From contig CM043944.1 in the NCBI GenBank assembly GCA_014529385.2, forward strand, positions 89,349,384 through 89,413,383: a stretch of 64,000 nt of DNA, read 5' to 3'. The translations under genes were made by a program, and so were the position numbers. This document shows positions 32,431-43,584 of this stretch, in pieces; within the stretch, counting starts at the first letter, position 1, and every line of letters starts with the position of its first letter. Source of the stretch: Adiantum capillus-veneris. Taxonomy: Eukaryota; Streptophyta; Polypodiopsida; Polypodiales; Pteridaceae. The notes beneath the pieces were generated by a model. The model searched no databases and had not been told where the DNA came from. It saw nothing but the letters and a program-made list of their open reading frames with translations.

Positions 32431-33059
32431 AATGAATGTGCTGGCTATTAGTTGCAAACACAAGGACCTGGTGGAGGATGTGGCTATTCAGGAAGACGAG
32501 CAAGAACAAAATATGAACATCAAGAGGGAAGCCAAAGCGTAGATAGTCTTGGATAGGGTGAACGTAAGAGAATCAATGTTGTCAAGCCACAATGGGCAGC
32601 ACCACACCAATGGGCAGTAGGGTGCTACACATCCTCTACCTCAAACCCTCACACATAGGATAGGGCATGAGCCTCTCGTGCGGACTTCTCTAGTTCAAAT
32701 CCCATATCTATGCGATTGGTGTTGACTTTTTGATTGCCATTTTTCGTCCTCTAGATTCTCACCTTCAACCCTGGTCCCCCTCCATTGATCCCGCTACTTG
32801 GGGTCATGTAAGAGGCAGTTCATGCGGGTTGGGGTTAACCCCGATGTCCCTAGATCAATAGACTCTTCATGCAACCTATAACTCTATCGATATTGGTAAA
32901 GTTACAAATCCCTTTCTATACCCCTACCATGCAGCCCATGTGAAACAACAGGAAAACACTAGAGATAGCTTCACGACCAAAAAACTCATGTCAGCTCCAC
33001 TATGGCCTGCCATGGACAAAAGTCCTATTAGGGTTGACTCGTACCTATAAGAACAGTGG
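32431..33059. other. Spacer between the two LINEs, no gene
   Basis: No coding region or repeat match recognised. Confidence 0.5.
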
Positions 33060-34258
33060 GGGGAGTGTTTTCTCTACTAAAAGAAATTCCCAAAAGGCAA
33101 GCATCAAAATAGAATGAGAATAAGAGCACATTTGCACAGAAGGAGAGCAAGGGTAATGATGCGCTCAGATTTTTTATCATCAGTTGCCAAACAAAGCTTT
33201 TGTAGGCCAACTCTTCCATTTTTTGTAGAGATAGTGCAAGGAGTCTTCGTTTGGGAGCTACACGACACCATGGCAGGAGGTAGTGGACCTTTTGTAGGCA
33301 AAAACGTCCAAACCAGCTCACACAGGCTTTACCTCCTTCAGCCTGGCATGTGAATGCACCCTAATATCCCTATTAGCATTTTGAAAAAGCTAGGTGATAA
33401 GCTAATGTTATGACAACCATTTCTTCTCCTTGTGTAGCTACTTTCCTTTTCTTTTTTCTTTAGCAGAACTCACAATTGTGAGTGAATTATATTGATCATC
33501 CCAAAAAATAACAAGGTCTTGCCATGCTCGTGTTGAGTCATGACATCATCCAGGGACCATAGTTACATCGGCTATATGGGCAGCCACCCCTAACGAACCG
33601 CCCTACAGTCATTGTCCCAAAAGTGCCCAAGTCAATTTAGACCCTTATTATTCAGCTTTCTGGCTGTTTCTATCCAATAGGGATTCTGTGGTAGATCTAC
33701 TACTTTGGAGAGCCAGGGGGACCAATGTAAAATGGAGTTCTTGAAGTATCTGGTTTCTTCCCCCCACTTTAAGACTCCTGCTACTCTATTGCATTTTCTT
33801 ACCAATTCTCCGGAGCTGCCCCCCTGTCTTAGGGTAGACCACGTTAGGGCTAATAGTTTGTCATGAACCTCTACCCCTCTCCACTTTCCACCTTTTGAGA
33901 CAAGTTTATCTGCTTCTATCATATCTCTGATTATGACAGCCCAAACTTGATCCTGTTTGGCCAAGGAAACAAAAAATTTGGCACAACAAGCCTCTGATGG
34001 GCCATAGGGTTGAGAACTCCGAGGCCTCCTTGGCCCACCGGCCGAGCAACTGATTCCCAATAGGCCCATTGCCATGGCCTGGAGGATTTGATGTTGTTTT
34101 TCCATAGAAATCGTTCTACTGGTTTTAAGAAACTCTTTCCAGTGACATTTAGCCATCTTGAGAAGCGGGCTAGTGAAGGCAATATAAGTGATCATAAAGG
34201 CATTAATCACTTTTATCCGACTTGGGAATGGGAAAAGAGCATACTCCCACCTACTCAT
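33060..34258 (-). pseudogene. LINE-1 ORF2, thumb and C-terminal region
   Basis: A 208-residue open frame (34258-33632) begins MSRWEYALFPFPSRIKVINA, the block that follows RT in plant L1 ORF2. It continues with KMAKCHWKEFLKTSRTI and GGLGVLNP-like sequence (a frameshifted copy sits at 33931-34182). After the stop at 33632, coding-like stretches continue to about 33060 with stops. The upstream RT frame ends at 34262, so a short frameshift separates them. These regions help bind template RNA and target DNA; this copy is broken. Confidence 0.8.
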
Positions 34259-34261
34259 TTT

Positions 34262-34921
34262 TTATTTGATTTTTTGAAGTACCCACTCAAATTTTTGCTT
34301 GTGAGTTATGTCCACCCCCAAGGGGGCTCCCAAATGTTTGAAGATATTTCCTTTTGTTACAATCTCCCCCGACCAGTCAAAAGGGTCAAATGCGTCATTT
34401 TTCGACAGAGAGATCAGCCTTGACTTCTCTGTATTACACTGGGACCCCGAAGCTATTGAGAATATTTGCACAATCTCCAAACCTTTCCTGATGACATGCC
34501 AGGGGCACGCCTTCAAAAAGAGGAGAGAATCATCTGCAAAAAGTTTTGCTATTAGTTGGATATTTCTTGGTAAAGCCAGGCCTTGTTGCAACTCCCCTTG
34601 TTCCACACTACCTTTGAGCGTCGTGATTAAAGGATGTGATCCTATGGCGAAAAGCAAGGGGGCAAGAGGGCATCCTTGCTTAATGGACCTTTTGACCTCA
34701 AAAGAGCCCACAATTCTATCGTTCAATAGGAGCTCTGACTGGCTTCCAGCACCCAGTACACGTACCAGTCGACATAGGTGAGGCCCAAAGCCCAGAGCTT
34801 CCATGACGACTTCTACATATGTCCATGTTATTCTGTCATAAGCCTTATCAAGGTCCAACTGCAGCACAATGAACTCTTGCTTTGTGAAAGTTGCGTATTC
34901 GATGCCCATTATTGCTACCAA
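34262..34921 (-). pseudogene. LINE-1 ORF2 reverse transcriptase core
   Basis: A 219-residue open frame with L1-type RT motifs in order: LQLDLDKAYDRITW (motif A, catalytic Asp), SIKQGCPLAPLLFAIG (motif B), and KLFADDSLLFLKA (motif C, catalytic FADD). Then comes GLEIVQIFSIASGSQCNTEKS, and the KHLGAPLG block near the end. Catalytic residues are intact. RT copies LINE RNA onto nicked chromosomal DNA. The piece is bounded by frameshifts on both sides, so no full protein can be made. Confidence 0.9.
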
Positions 34922-36126
34922 GATGTTATCGTAAATGGACCTTCCTTTGATGAACCCATGTTGATGGGGAGAGATGATCTTGGTTAGTAGGGGGCTAGTA
35001 TGAGGGCTACTGCTTTAGCAATAATTTTGTAGGCCACCGGCATCATCGTTATAGGGCGCCAATGCTTTAGTTGAGAACAAAAAATCTGTTTTGGGATGGG
35101 TTTGATAAGCCCTCTCTTAACACTTGCCAATGGCTTTATTGGCCAACCTTGTGACTAGGACCTTGAGATCATCCCAAAATTCTCTAAAGAATTCCACTGT
35201 CATCCCATCCCAACCAGGGGACTTTTCCTTGCCAAGGGCTTGCAATGCTAGTGAACATTCATCTTCGGAAAATGCCCCTTCTAAGCAATTAGCTTCTGAG
35301 TGGGGAATCTTCTTCTTGACACTCTGAAATAAGGTCCCTCTAGATTCTTCCACTTCCTGGGAGTGGGTCTCTGGCCGTCCAATGATTTGACTAAGATAGC
35401 TCAACATCAAACCAACCGTCTCATCTTGGTTATGAACTTCTATCCCTTTCTCATCATAGAGCGAGTGGACGTGGCCCCGGTTCTTCTTGATTTTTAAAGC
35501 CCTAAAGAACTGAGCTTGATTAGAGGCTTCAAGTTGTAGGAGAGTCTCCCTAGAGAGAAGCCTTGCCTTTTTGATATCTTCTAGCTACTCATTAGCCAGG
35601 TTAGATTTGGCTTCGAGCCATCGTTTGTGCTCCTCCTCAGTCGCAAGCCCCTTGGCTTTTATGGAGATAAGCAATTGTACCTCCGTTGTAAGATGCATAA
35701 GGTGAACCTCCCTAGCCTTTTTGATTTGGGGGCCTGAGGTTTTGATTGCTTTCTGGATGCTCCAAGAAAATAGGTCCCATGCATTGTGTTTTTTGAGGTC
35801 GACATCTTTTTTGAGCTTTCCCAGTGCCTTCTTGGTTAAATTCCTGAAAAGAAGGTCTTTGAATAGGTGTGCCCCTATTACTAATAGTTTTTTCCCTCCT
35901 CTTGGGGGCTGCTCCTCCCCTTTATTCTTCTTGAAATGTATGTGCAACGGTATGTGATCCAAAAGGATTTTTGTTGGGACTACCTTCATCTCCATCAACA
36001 TCGATATCCAACCAGCTTGGTGTGAGCAATAACATCTGTCCAGCTTGGAGGCAGTGCAAGCATACTAGAGACTTGTGTAGGTGAAACCAGGCATGCTGTT
36101 CCACGGCCCGACTTCCCATAAGTTGA
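34922..36126 (-). pseudogene. LINE-1 ORF2, endonuclease end to RT lead-in
   Basis: Several open pieces in different frames: 36119-35922, 36001-35585 (DHIPLHIHF, a typical end-of-endonuclease block) and 35410-35117 (SPGWDGMTVEFFREFWD, the conserved RT lead-in). Together they are collinear with plant L1 ORF2. Stops and shifts lie between them. Confidence 0.82.
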
Positions 36127-36642
36127 TCATCCCCCAGACAAACTTTGCCATTTAGTCCTTTTCAAGCCAGCCAACATACTAGAGGATCCTGTTCTATCCC
36201 TGCTCTTTTCTACCATATTGAAGTCGCCTACCAACAACCACTCACCTTCAATAGGAGTATCTCTAAGATGCATCCATAATTTAGCTCTTTCTTTTGCATT
36301 GCAAGGGCCGTACACATTCACAATGGTGAAGGGATGCCCTTCTCATCTGATTCTAATCCTCAGGATTCTGCCAGATGGGTGGTTTAGAACTAACTTCGGC
36401 TCCAACTCCCTGTCTGCAATGCTGAGGATGCCACTGAAACCGTTACTTCCTTCTCCATAGAATAGGAGTTTCTTTCCTAGCACCTGCTTTCTCTTGCTAC
36501 TAGGAGCATCTTGGTGGTGTTCCTGGATGGCCCAGCAGTTGACTATCTTTTCCTTTTTGATTTCCTCCCAGAATAGGGTACTCTTCTTACGGGTTTTCAA
36601 CCCCTTTACGTTCCAAGATTGGACAGTGAGAGACTCCATCAT
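36127..36642 (-). pseudogene. LINE-1 ORF2, AP-endonuclease N-terminal part
   Basis: The start at 36642 gives MMESLTVQSWNVKGLKTRKK. The first strand of an exonuclease/endonuclease/phosphatase fold is visible, with the Asn of SWNVKGL. NCWAIQEHHQDAP follows, with Glu in the expected metal-binding position (family LQETH), then MNVYGPCNAKERAKLWMHL and GEWLLVGDFNMVE (catalytic Asp and Asn of GDFN). A frameshift lies between the two pieces near 36330. In the family this domain nicks target DNA. Confidence 0.88.
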
Positions 36643-36966
36643 TAATGAGGGATTTATTGGGATAGAGCAACAAATGCTTCAGCATCGGAATCATGCCCAT
36701 TCCTCCTCTCCTTGGTCTCAGGAGAATCCAGGGGTTCCAAGGCAAGGGATTTCTTTTCTTGGAGTGCTGCAAATGGATTGTGCAGTGGGACAGTGAACCC
36801 CCCTCCTTTCAAAAGGTTGGAGGATGGATCGGATACTTTCACCTCAAGTGTTCTCATGACTTCAAGCACTTTGGAGTCTCTTGCCACTGCCTTCACCCTT
36901 TTGGTTGTTTTCAGACTGGGGACTTGAACAGCCGTCACCATTGTCACTGTCATAAATTTTGGGGTT
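36643..36966 (-). pseudogene. LINE-1 ORF1, C-terminal end
   Basis: Starts PKFMTVTMVTAVQVPSLKTT, homologous to LINE-2 (TPKFLTMST, VPGLKRVKRVK). It continues with HNPFAALQEKKSLALEPLDS to the stop just before the ORF2 start. It joins the N-terminal part at 18864 across CACTA-B. Confidence 0.88.
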
Positions 36967-36975
36967 ACAAGAGGT
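36966..36975 (-). repeat. CACTA-B 3' terminal inverted repeat, eroded
   Basis: TACAAGAGGT on the plus strand; the expected CAC in front is lost together with part of the target copy. Confidence 0.7.
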
Positions 36976-37029
36976 TGTGTGCACTTGTGATGATTTTAGT
37001 GATGGAAATACATTGGGTGTTTTTGTACT

Positions 37030-37225
37030 CCCCGGTGTCGCTAAGACCGTCACTAATAGCTTCGATATGGGAGCAACACTATAAGCGTTTCTATGGCCGT
37101 TTCTATATAGCAACGCATATATCGACGACCATAGCAACGCTTACATGCTACCTATAGCGACATTGATAGCGACGCTAAAGAGCCTTATATAGCAACGCTT
37201 ATAGCAATGCCCGAGAGTAAAAAAA
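37030..37225. repeat. CACTA-B 3' subterminal repeats
   Basis: Repeated short units such as ATAGCAACGC, ATAGCGACG and TAGCGACGCT. Similar GCGTCGCTAT units lie at the 5' end (18931-19040). In CACTA families such repeats are transposase-binding sites; that role is inferred here. Confidence 0.8.
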
Positions 37226-37979
37226 TGTGGTGATGCCCTGCCACCCATCAACCATATTGAATGTTTCAATAATAGAGTAAACCTAAATGAATCCAAGATA
37301 AGCCCATATTCACCTTTGAAAGAAAGTGCAAGCGTACGTATAGACCCAAAGTAGTCACCCACAAGACAATATAACCATTAGCTCCATCATCCATAATATT
37401 GTTTGCAGAATAAAGATACAAAACTCACAAGATTAGATTGATGAAAGTAAATCAATGACAATTGAACAGATCATAGGCAAAATCACTTGATTGTTAAACT
37501 TTGCAAATGTAATAGTTACAACACCATTGTCATTATTGAGAAAATACACATGGTTTTCGAATAGTTACAAAAAGACGTATACACGTCATCTCATGATACA
37601 TATACTATGACAAAAGGAAACTAATGCTATCTAGCTACGGCTAGACTGACGTCGTCTAATCAGACGTCTCATCGCGTCCAAGCGTAAGATTTTGAAAAGA
37701 AAAACAATAAGATAGCTTTCTGTAAGTATAAACATATAATTTACAAAAAAATTACAACAAATAGAAAAGAGTAAACCCTAATACTAACCATGCCGCCGCA
37801 AGAACTCAGAATGTCCATCAAGGCATTTAAGCCCTTCTTGCCTGCGTACTTGTGCTCGTACGGTGTGGGGTCACATCCTGTCATTGACCACTGTCAAAAC
37901 ATACAAAGAATCAATTATGTTAGAATTTAAAAACCCTTAAATCCTAAACAATCAAACCTAAAGAGAAATGCAAAAACAC
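37226..37979 (-). other. CACTA-B 3' untranslated region
   Basis: No coding; matches CACTA-A 8140-8814. Confidence 0.75.
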
Positions 37980-38957
37980 TTATAAATCGGCCTCAAATGA
38001 TGCCCACCCGCCGCTCCCCAAGTGGTGCGAGCTCCCTGCCTCTACTCGCGCTTTGATTGCCTCCTTTTGTTGCTTCCACTTGTCAGTATTCTCGCGCATT
38101 GCTTTCTTCGCATTCTTCCAGTCTTCTTTGGCCAGCCAATTTGGTCTGTTCCACCCATGCTTTATTGCTTTTTGCACTTCAAAACACTTGTGCTTGCAGT
38201 ATTCGCGCATTCGAACCTTCATCAGGTCTTCATTGAAGCGGTCATCCCGTGTTAAAATAGGAAACTCATCATGCAGAATGATGATGACTCTGTCTTTTAA
38301 ATCACTTGGTACTTCACTCCAGGTGTTTAGTATGTAGTGTCTAAACACCTGAGAGCAAAGACTGGGCATGCGCGAGATCGCCTTCTTGCCTTCATCATCC
38401 AAGATGATGCCGTTGCTGAAGTTGAGAGTAAGGAAAGCCCTCTCGCCGGTGACGTGTGAACCTGGGTGTCTCGGCAAGGGTCTCTAGAGGCTTGTTGATG
38501 GGGGTATGGACGTCAGGTGTCTCCACTGGAGTCTGGGCCCCAAAGCGAGGAGTGTCGACTGGGGTGACTCCCGAAGGAGTAGGTAGAGGTATGTAGCTAC
38601 TAGGAACGGCTATCAGCCGCACAAACCTTGTCGTAGATGGCGATGCCATGGCTGGTGTGGGGGCGGACAAAGAAGGGGAAGGTAAAGAGCCTCGTCGAAC
38701 ACGAGGCGGAGTCAACACATCGACGGCGGAATTCCCACAACAACCGTCTTGCCGCCACCACTAGAGCGTCGGTGCCTAGATGAGTGTGAAGATCATCTCA
38801 TCGACACCGAAGCTTTGGAGCATGCTGAATGCTCCAAAATAGAGGGAGACGCTAAAGGAGTAGGAACACGTGATGGTGCTCCAGAGCAATGACGATCCTC
38901 GTACCACTGCCTCTGCTGGAGTGATAAAGAAGAAATAAACTCATCATCATCCATACC
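37980..38957 (-). pseudogene. CACTA-B second ORF (Ptta/En/Spm type)
   Basis: The start at about 38957 follows a splice-acceptor-like TGCAG, giving MDDDEFISSLSLQQRQWYED. A Ser/Pro/Thr-rich region follows with repeated TPxxTP-like units. The 165-residue open frame 38477-37980 carries the conserved domain: GIILDDEGKKAISRM, LCSQVFRHYILNTWSEVP, then NEDLMKVRMREYCKHKCFEV, QKAIKHGWNRPNWLAKEDW and the end SSHHLGSGGWASFE. This fits the plant Ptta/En/Spm transposase family (PF03004), the accessory DNA-binding partner of TNP2. A frameshift near 38480 and stops upstream break it. Confidence 0.85.
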
Positions 38958-39100
38958 TGCATTAAACACACGAACATTTTATCTTAATATTAAATGAATG
39001 GAGAAGAAAACATGGACAAGTAGAGAGAGAGAGAGGACTCATAAAGGGGGAGGGATTCCTGTGTAGAGAGATTTTGTTGTATATCTTGTGAATTTGTAAA

Positions 39101-39362
39101 AGCACTGCGCTCTGGGTGCGATGCATACTGAAGCTGCAATCGCGAAGGTGATCCATCTTTGCTCATAGATGTTGCTTGCCCTAGCACTAGATCTAGTTGA
39201 TCGGGTGAAAGAGATGCTAAGAAGCAGTAGTAGTGCTTCTTAGCGTCTCTTTCACCCGATCAACTAGATCTAGTGGTGGGACGAGCAACATCTATGAGTA
39301 GAGACAGATCACTTCCTTCGCGATTGCAGCTTTAGTCTTTATCACACCCGGAGCGCAATGCT
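39101..39362. repeat. Long hairpin: ~126-bp arms, 7-nt loop
   Basis: The inner arm CACTAGATCTAGTTGATCGG (39185-39204) has its reverse complement at 39256-39275. Pairing runs inward to AAGAAGCA/TGCTTCTT around the loop GTAGTAG (39227-39233) and outward through AGATGTTGCT, AATCGCGAAGG and GCGCTC to about 39101/39362. There are only scattered mismatches. It lies between TNP2 and the second ORF. Confidence 0.92.
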
Positions 39363-39535
39363 CGTCGTCCCTGCTTGTGAGAACATACCTAGAGCATACG
39401 TACTTGGAGTGGACGCAAAGACGATTAAATACAATGACGCAATGACACATATAGATAGGAATGGACAAAAAGCCACGTGAATACAATATATATTATAAGA
39501 CGGAGCAAAATTGTTCAAATATAGTATTTATGGCT

Positions 39536-42500
39536 TTAAGAGGTCTCTCTCTCATCCTCGCATAGCTCAACATGACTTCCTATATCTATATAGAGCTCTC
39601 CATTTAGAGAGATGTCCTCCGTTTCATTTTGTAGATCCTCTGCATGCACCCCATAGAGAGTAGCAGCTTGATGCTCATTTGGCACCACCTCAACGGCTTT
39701 TGACTGAGCATCTTCTCCGATCTCCTCCATTGATGCCGTTGTGATTGGCACATGGTAGCCCTCATACGTCCGTGCACTACGAGGGGCTACCTCTATGATG
39801 TACCACCATTTTGATGCAGACTTTTTAGGATGAAATATCACCTACCAGAGCCACATAACTTACATGAGAGCTTCCAAGCACATAACTTCTAAAATTGGAT
39901 GTTAACTATTTACATACTTACTTGTTCACAATGCTCGGGTAGTACAAAAGTGTCTCTTAGGTCAGTCCATTTCTTAGTTGAATCCACCTCAAGCCAGACT
40001 CTCCTCTATGCACAGTAGCGTTGCACCCCTCCATGATTATCTTGAATCATTGCACGTCGAACAAGTCGACAAAAAATCCTCTATAATCAATCCTCAAAAT
40101 CTCTTGTAGCGTGCCGAAGTAAGTGTGTTTTGCCACCACAGGATCTACATCAGAGGACCGTCGTCGACTAGACTGTTCAAATTTTTCCATGATTCCCTTG
40201 AGTAAAACGCTTTTTGTCGATCTATTCCATCCTAAAATGTTGACCTTTACACCATGCTACTATGTATGACTTATACTACAACCAACAAAGATTATGAGTG
40301 GCCGTTCAAACATATTCTAGAAAGTCACTAGTCGCACATTGCAAATTTACCTTGGTCGCGCAACCCCGAGAGTACTCCCACTCCTCCTCAATCACTTCTT
40401 CACCGCACTGTTGTGCGCTTTTCAATTGGGAATTTTGCAACCATCTTAAGCTCATGAATAGTGGTAGGCTCTCCAGACCCTCCGGATAATGCATCGGTGG
40501 TCATCTTCCCCGTCTCCACTCGATTTGTGCCCTTTGTCGCTCTTGCTTTGCATCCTCATATTGTGAAATCCACTTTTCATCACTGGATTTTGAAGCATGC
40601 AAAATCGGTTGATTTTAGCCTCTAGATCTTCTTCTCAACACCGAGATCGCACATGACAATCCCAGATATGCGCTCATCATCTATGGTTCTCCATAGCGTG
40701 TACCGGGCTTTATCAAATCCGTCTAGCACTCTCCTATGTAAACTAGGGACTTTGATACCAGCCAACAACCTTTTTCCATGCTACCCTCCGGACGTGCCTT
40801 CTGATGCACATATCCCTTGAGCGTTTTCATGAAACGTTCTAAAAATAACATCCATTTGGAATGTATTGTGCCATCTATTTCCACCTCATCAACTATGTGA
40901 ATAAGAAGATGCACATGAATGGTTAGCATGGTAGTAGGAAAGTGTTTCTCAAACATGCACACAACCTCCGCAATGTTTAGTTTGGAGAATGGTATGGAGT
41001 CTACATTGATCTCCTTTTGTGAGATCCATTGCACCAACTTCGCAAGCTTGTAGATTGTGTTACGACGTCAAGAGACAAACATCCCTCAATGGCCACTGGT
41101 AAAATAAACTGCAAAACACGTGTAGCAATGATATAAAAGTCCACACACAAATTTGTGACACAATTCCCACTATGATATATTCCACTTCAAACATACCTGA
41201 CACATTTTATGCCAGTCATGTGACTTCAAACCGGTAAGCTTTCCTTCTTTAGTAAAACACATTCGGAGCAAGTGCATTATGCAAGCGAGGGTTCGCACAG
41301 ATCAAATGGTCTCTTTCACTTTGCTTTCTTGGGCTCCATAGAGAGAGTCTCTTCATCCTTGGGGGCAAACCGTCATCACACATCTCCTTCTGCTCTAACC
41401 ATGCTTGTGCAGACATCCTCAGTGGCTCTCTTCCCAAAAATCCATCGTGTAACACATGATTCTCTGGAAGATATGCTTGATGCCCTTTGTAGATTTGCTT
41501 CTTCAATGAGGGCGCACGACGTGCATTCAGTCTAGGTCCACATGTGACACATGCTTTGTATCTGCTTGTTTGAAGCCCTGCATGTATACACATGACAATA
41601 GATAAGCTTGAGAAAAACCAAGATTTATAGTGTTTGAGTTTGAGTGTAAATCACCTGAGAATTTTGTTAGTCCGGGATAGTCATGCATGGTCCACATTAG
41701 AATGCCTCTGATCAAAGCATTCCGTTAACTTGTGTGTCGGCTCATATCCACCACTTCTATGCCAATCCACAATTTTGTATCTCTTTCAGTAGTGGACGAA
41801 GATACACATCTATATTCTTCACTTTATACCACCCCGGCACAATCAAGCCTAGCCATAGGTGCCCCTTCTTGGTAGTAAACCACGGGGGAATGTTGTAGTT
41901 GACGATGACAATGGGCCATACACTGTAAGATGTTGATATTTGAACAAATGGATTTACGACATCCATAGACAGGCCCAGGCGCAAATTTTGAGCTTCCCTG
42001 GAAAAATCCGACCATGTTTCGTCTATATGTTTCTAGGCTGCGCAATCTGCAGGAACCCGTAGCACACCATCCGAAGGTTTGTTCTTCTCATGCCATGATG
42101 CTAGGGTGGCCATGGACTTACATTTGAAGAGATGCTTGATGCGAGGAAGCAGAGGAACATGTCGCAAAACCTTTTGTGAAATTTTTGTTCCGTGGAGATC
42201 TACTCGATATCTCTCGGAATCACATTTCGGACACTTCTCCATGTCAATGTATTCCCCTCTGAAAAGAATGTAGTCGTTAGGACAAGCGTGAATCAAATTG
42301 TAATCCATCCCCAAGTTTTGCAAGATCTTTCTTGCTTCCTCTCTTGGATCTGGCATCACATTATCAATTTTTGGCAGTATGTGCTCTTTGAGCAATCTAC
42401 ACAGCGAAAAAAATGCGGTACAATTGTGTAAGTAATCTATCAGATCATTATACATCTAGAGTTTTTTTATTAAAGTAAACACATTGTAATAGATCACCTG

Positions 42501-43028
42501 AAAAGCACTGTGATGTTAGTGTCACTCCATCCAAACTTTGCCTCCAGGTTGAGAAGAACTAGGAGCGCCTTCAATCTAGACACACGTGCTCCATCATACA
42601 ATGGTGTATCGGTTTCACTTTTCATATCATCATAGATAAGGCTTTCTGAATCCATGATCGCCTCGATCATTTCATCAATCTCGGGCTCAAACATTGCCTC
42701 GTTGGTAATGTGGTCTGCATGATCATCCTCCGAGCTGTCAGAGTCTACATTTTGTGGCCACACGTATGCTGCTTGACCAAAGCGCCTGCGAACACGTCTA
42801 TTGGGTTGCAAGATTGCTGCATGTTTTCTAGAGTCAAAGTCCGATGAGTTATAATTGGCAACAACTCGATCTATAATAGATGGATCGGACTCACCAAATT
42901 CGCAAACGTGCTGCAAAGAAACGCGTCTTATTCGTCACACAACATGCTTGCATTGATTACAAGGACATAAGATCCTTGTTGAGGATAGGTGTTTCGGTTG
43001 GATGGCCCACATCCTCCTCACTACTCAT
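39536..43028 (-). pseudogene. CACTA-B TNP2-like transposase
   Basis: The start at 43028 (MSSEEDVG) matches CACTA-A. Pieces in order: 42916-42494 (MQHVCEFGESDPSIIDRVVA, ending GWSDTNITVLF); an intron as in CACTA-A; 42455-42033 (MDYNLIHACPNDYILFRGEY, CPKCDSERY, KVLRHVPLLPRIKHLF). Then 41984-41757 (TSYSVWPIVIVNYNIPPWF, NIDVYLRPLL) completes the tnp2 domain. A DUF4218-like block follows at 41037-40723 (LLIHIVDEVEIDG, GYVHQKARPEGS). The C-terminal DUF4216-like end is at 39841-39536 (HPKKSASKWWYIIEVAPRS). Many stops and shifts make it non-functional. In the family it is the main transposase. Confidence 0.88.
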
Positions 43029-43064
43029 AATGAGGGTAAAAACCTTATAATCTGGATATAAATG

Positions 43065-43584
43065 TATCTTCTTGCTATGCAGTTTACCCTCGTCTTGGGA
43101 TACGCTCTATACTGCAATTAGCAACTTAGCACTTGGTACCGGTCTAGTGTACAATGACGTCCTTGGGAGTCTGTTTACCAAGGAGATTTGCAAGAAATCT
43201 CTCAAAGGCAAGAAGGATGGTGATGAGTATGTTGCTAGTGATAGACAAAGGGGTTGCACTCAAAGTCGTGCCAAAAGAAAGGAACGTGGGGGATCACGTA
43301 GTAAGTCTCGGGGTTCTATGTGTAATGTCGAGAGCTATCAATGCCATAAAAAAGGGCATGTGAAGAAGGATTGTAGGAAATGGCAGCAAAGCAAGAAGGA
43401 TAAACAATCCGGTGACACTTCTAGGTCTAATGATTCAAACAAGGGCAAAGCAAAGTTAGAGGAGATCAATGTGCTAGAGTCTTCAAATGCTCCTATTGTA
43501 GAGATTCTTCCAATGGTTGCTATGCCAATTACCTCTGACGTATTGGTCTTCACAACAGATCTACTTGTCAAGGCTCTTGTTTAG
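43065..43584 (+). pseudogene. copia-2 gag, C-terminal part
   Basis: Opens inside gag at LLCSLPSSWDTLYTAISN and runs to a stop at 43584. A basic stretch (QSRAKRKERGGSRSKSRG) precedes a zinc knuckle whose first Cys is replaced by Ser (SYQCHKKGHVKKDC), so metal binding is probably lost. It has no start codon of its own; the N-terminal half is at 20815-21252. A frame change at the end leads into protease. Confidence 0.88.

Larger units (their letters stand above)
33060..36966 (-). mobile_element. LINE-1, 3' part (ORF1 tail and ORF2)
   Basis: Continuation of 17199-18864 after CACTA-B, now on the minus strand because of the inversion. It contains the ORF1 C-terminus, endonuclease, RT and the ORF2 C-terminal region. 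The 3' end near 33060 is approximate; I saw no poly-A tail or target duplication. Confidence 0.85.
36967..43064 (-). mobile_element. CACTA-B, main part (TNP2, second ORF, 3' end)
   Basis: Minus strand: leader end (43064-43029), TNP2 (43028-39536), hairpin (39362-39101), second ORF (38957-37980), 3' non-coding, and subterminal repeats (37220-37030). The end is TACAAGAGGT, matching the 5' terminal repeat at 18868-18877. The leader end matches the CACTA-A leader end (6655-6700). With 18865-20789 it would make an element of about 8 kb. Confidence 0.9.

Noticed and set aside
34308-34781. 157-residue plus-strand ORF
   Set aside because: Antisense shadow of the LINE-1 RT, which has catalytic motifs on the minus strand.
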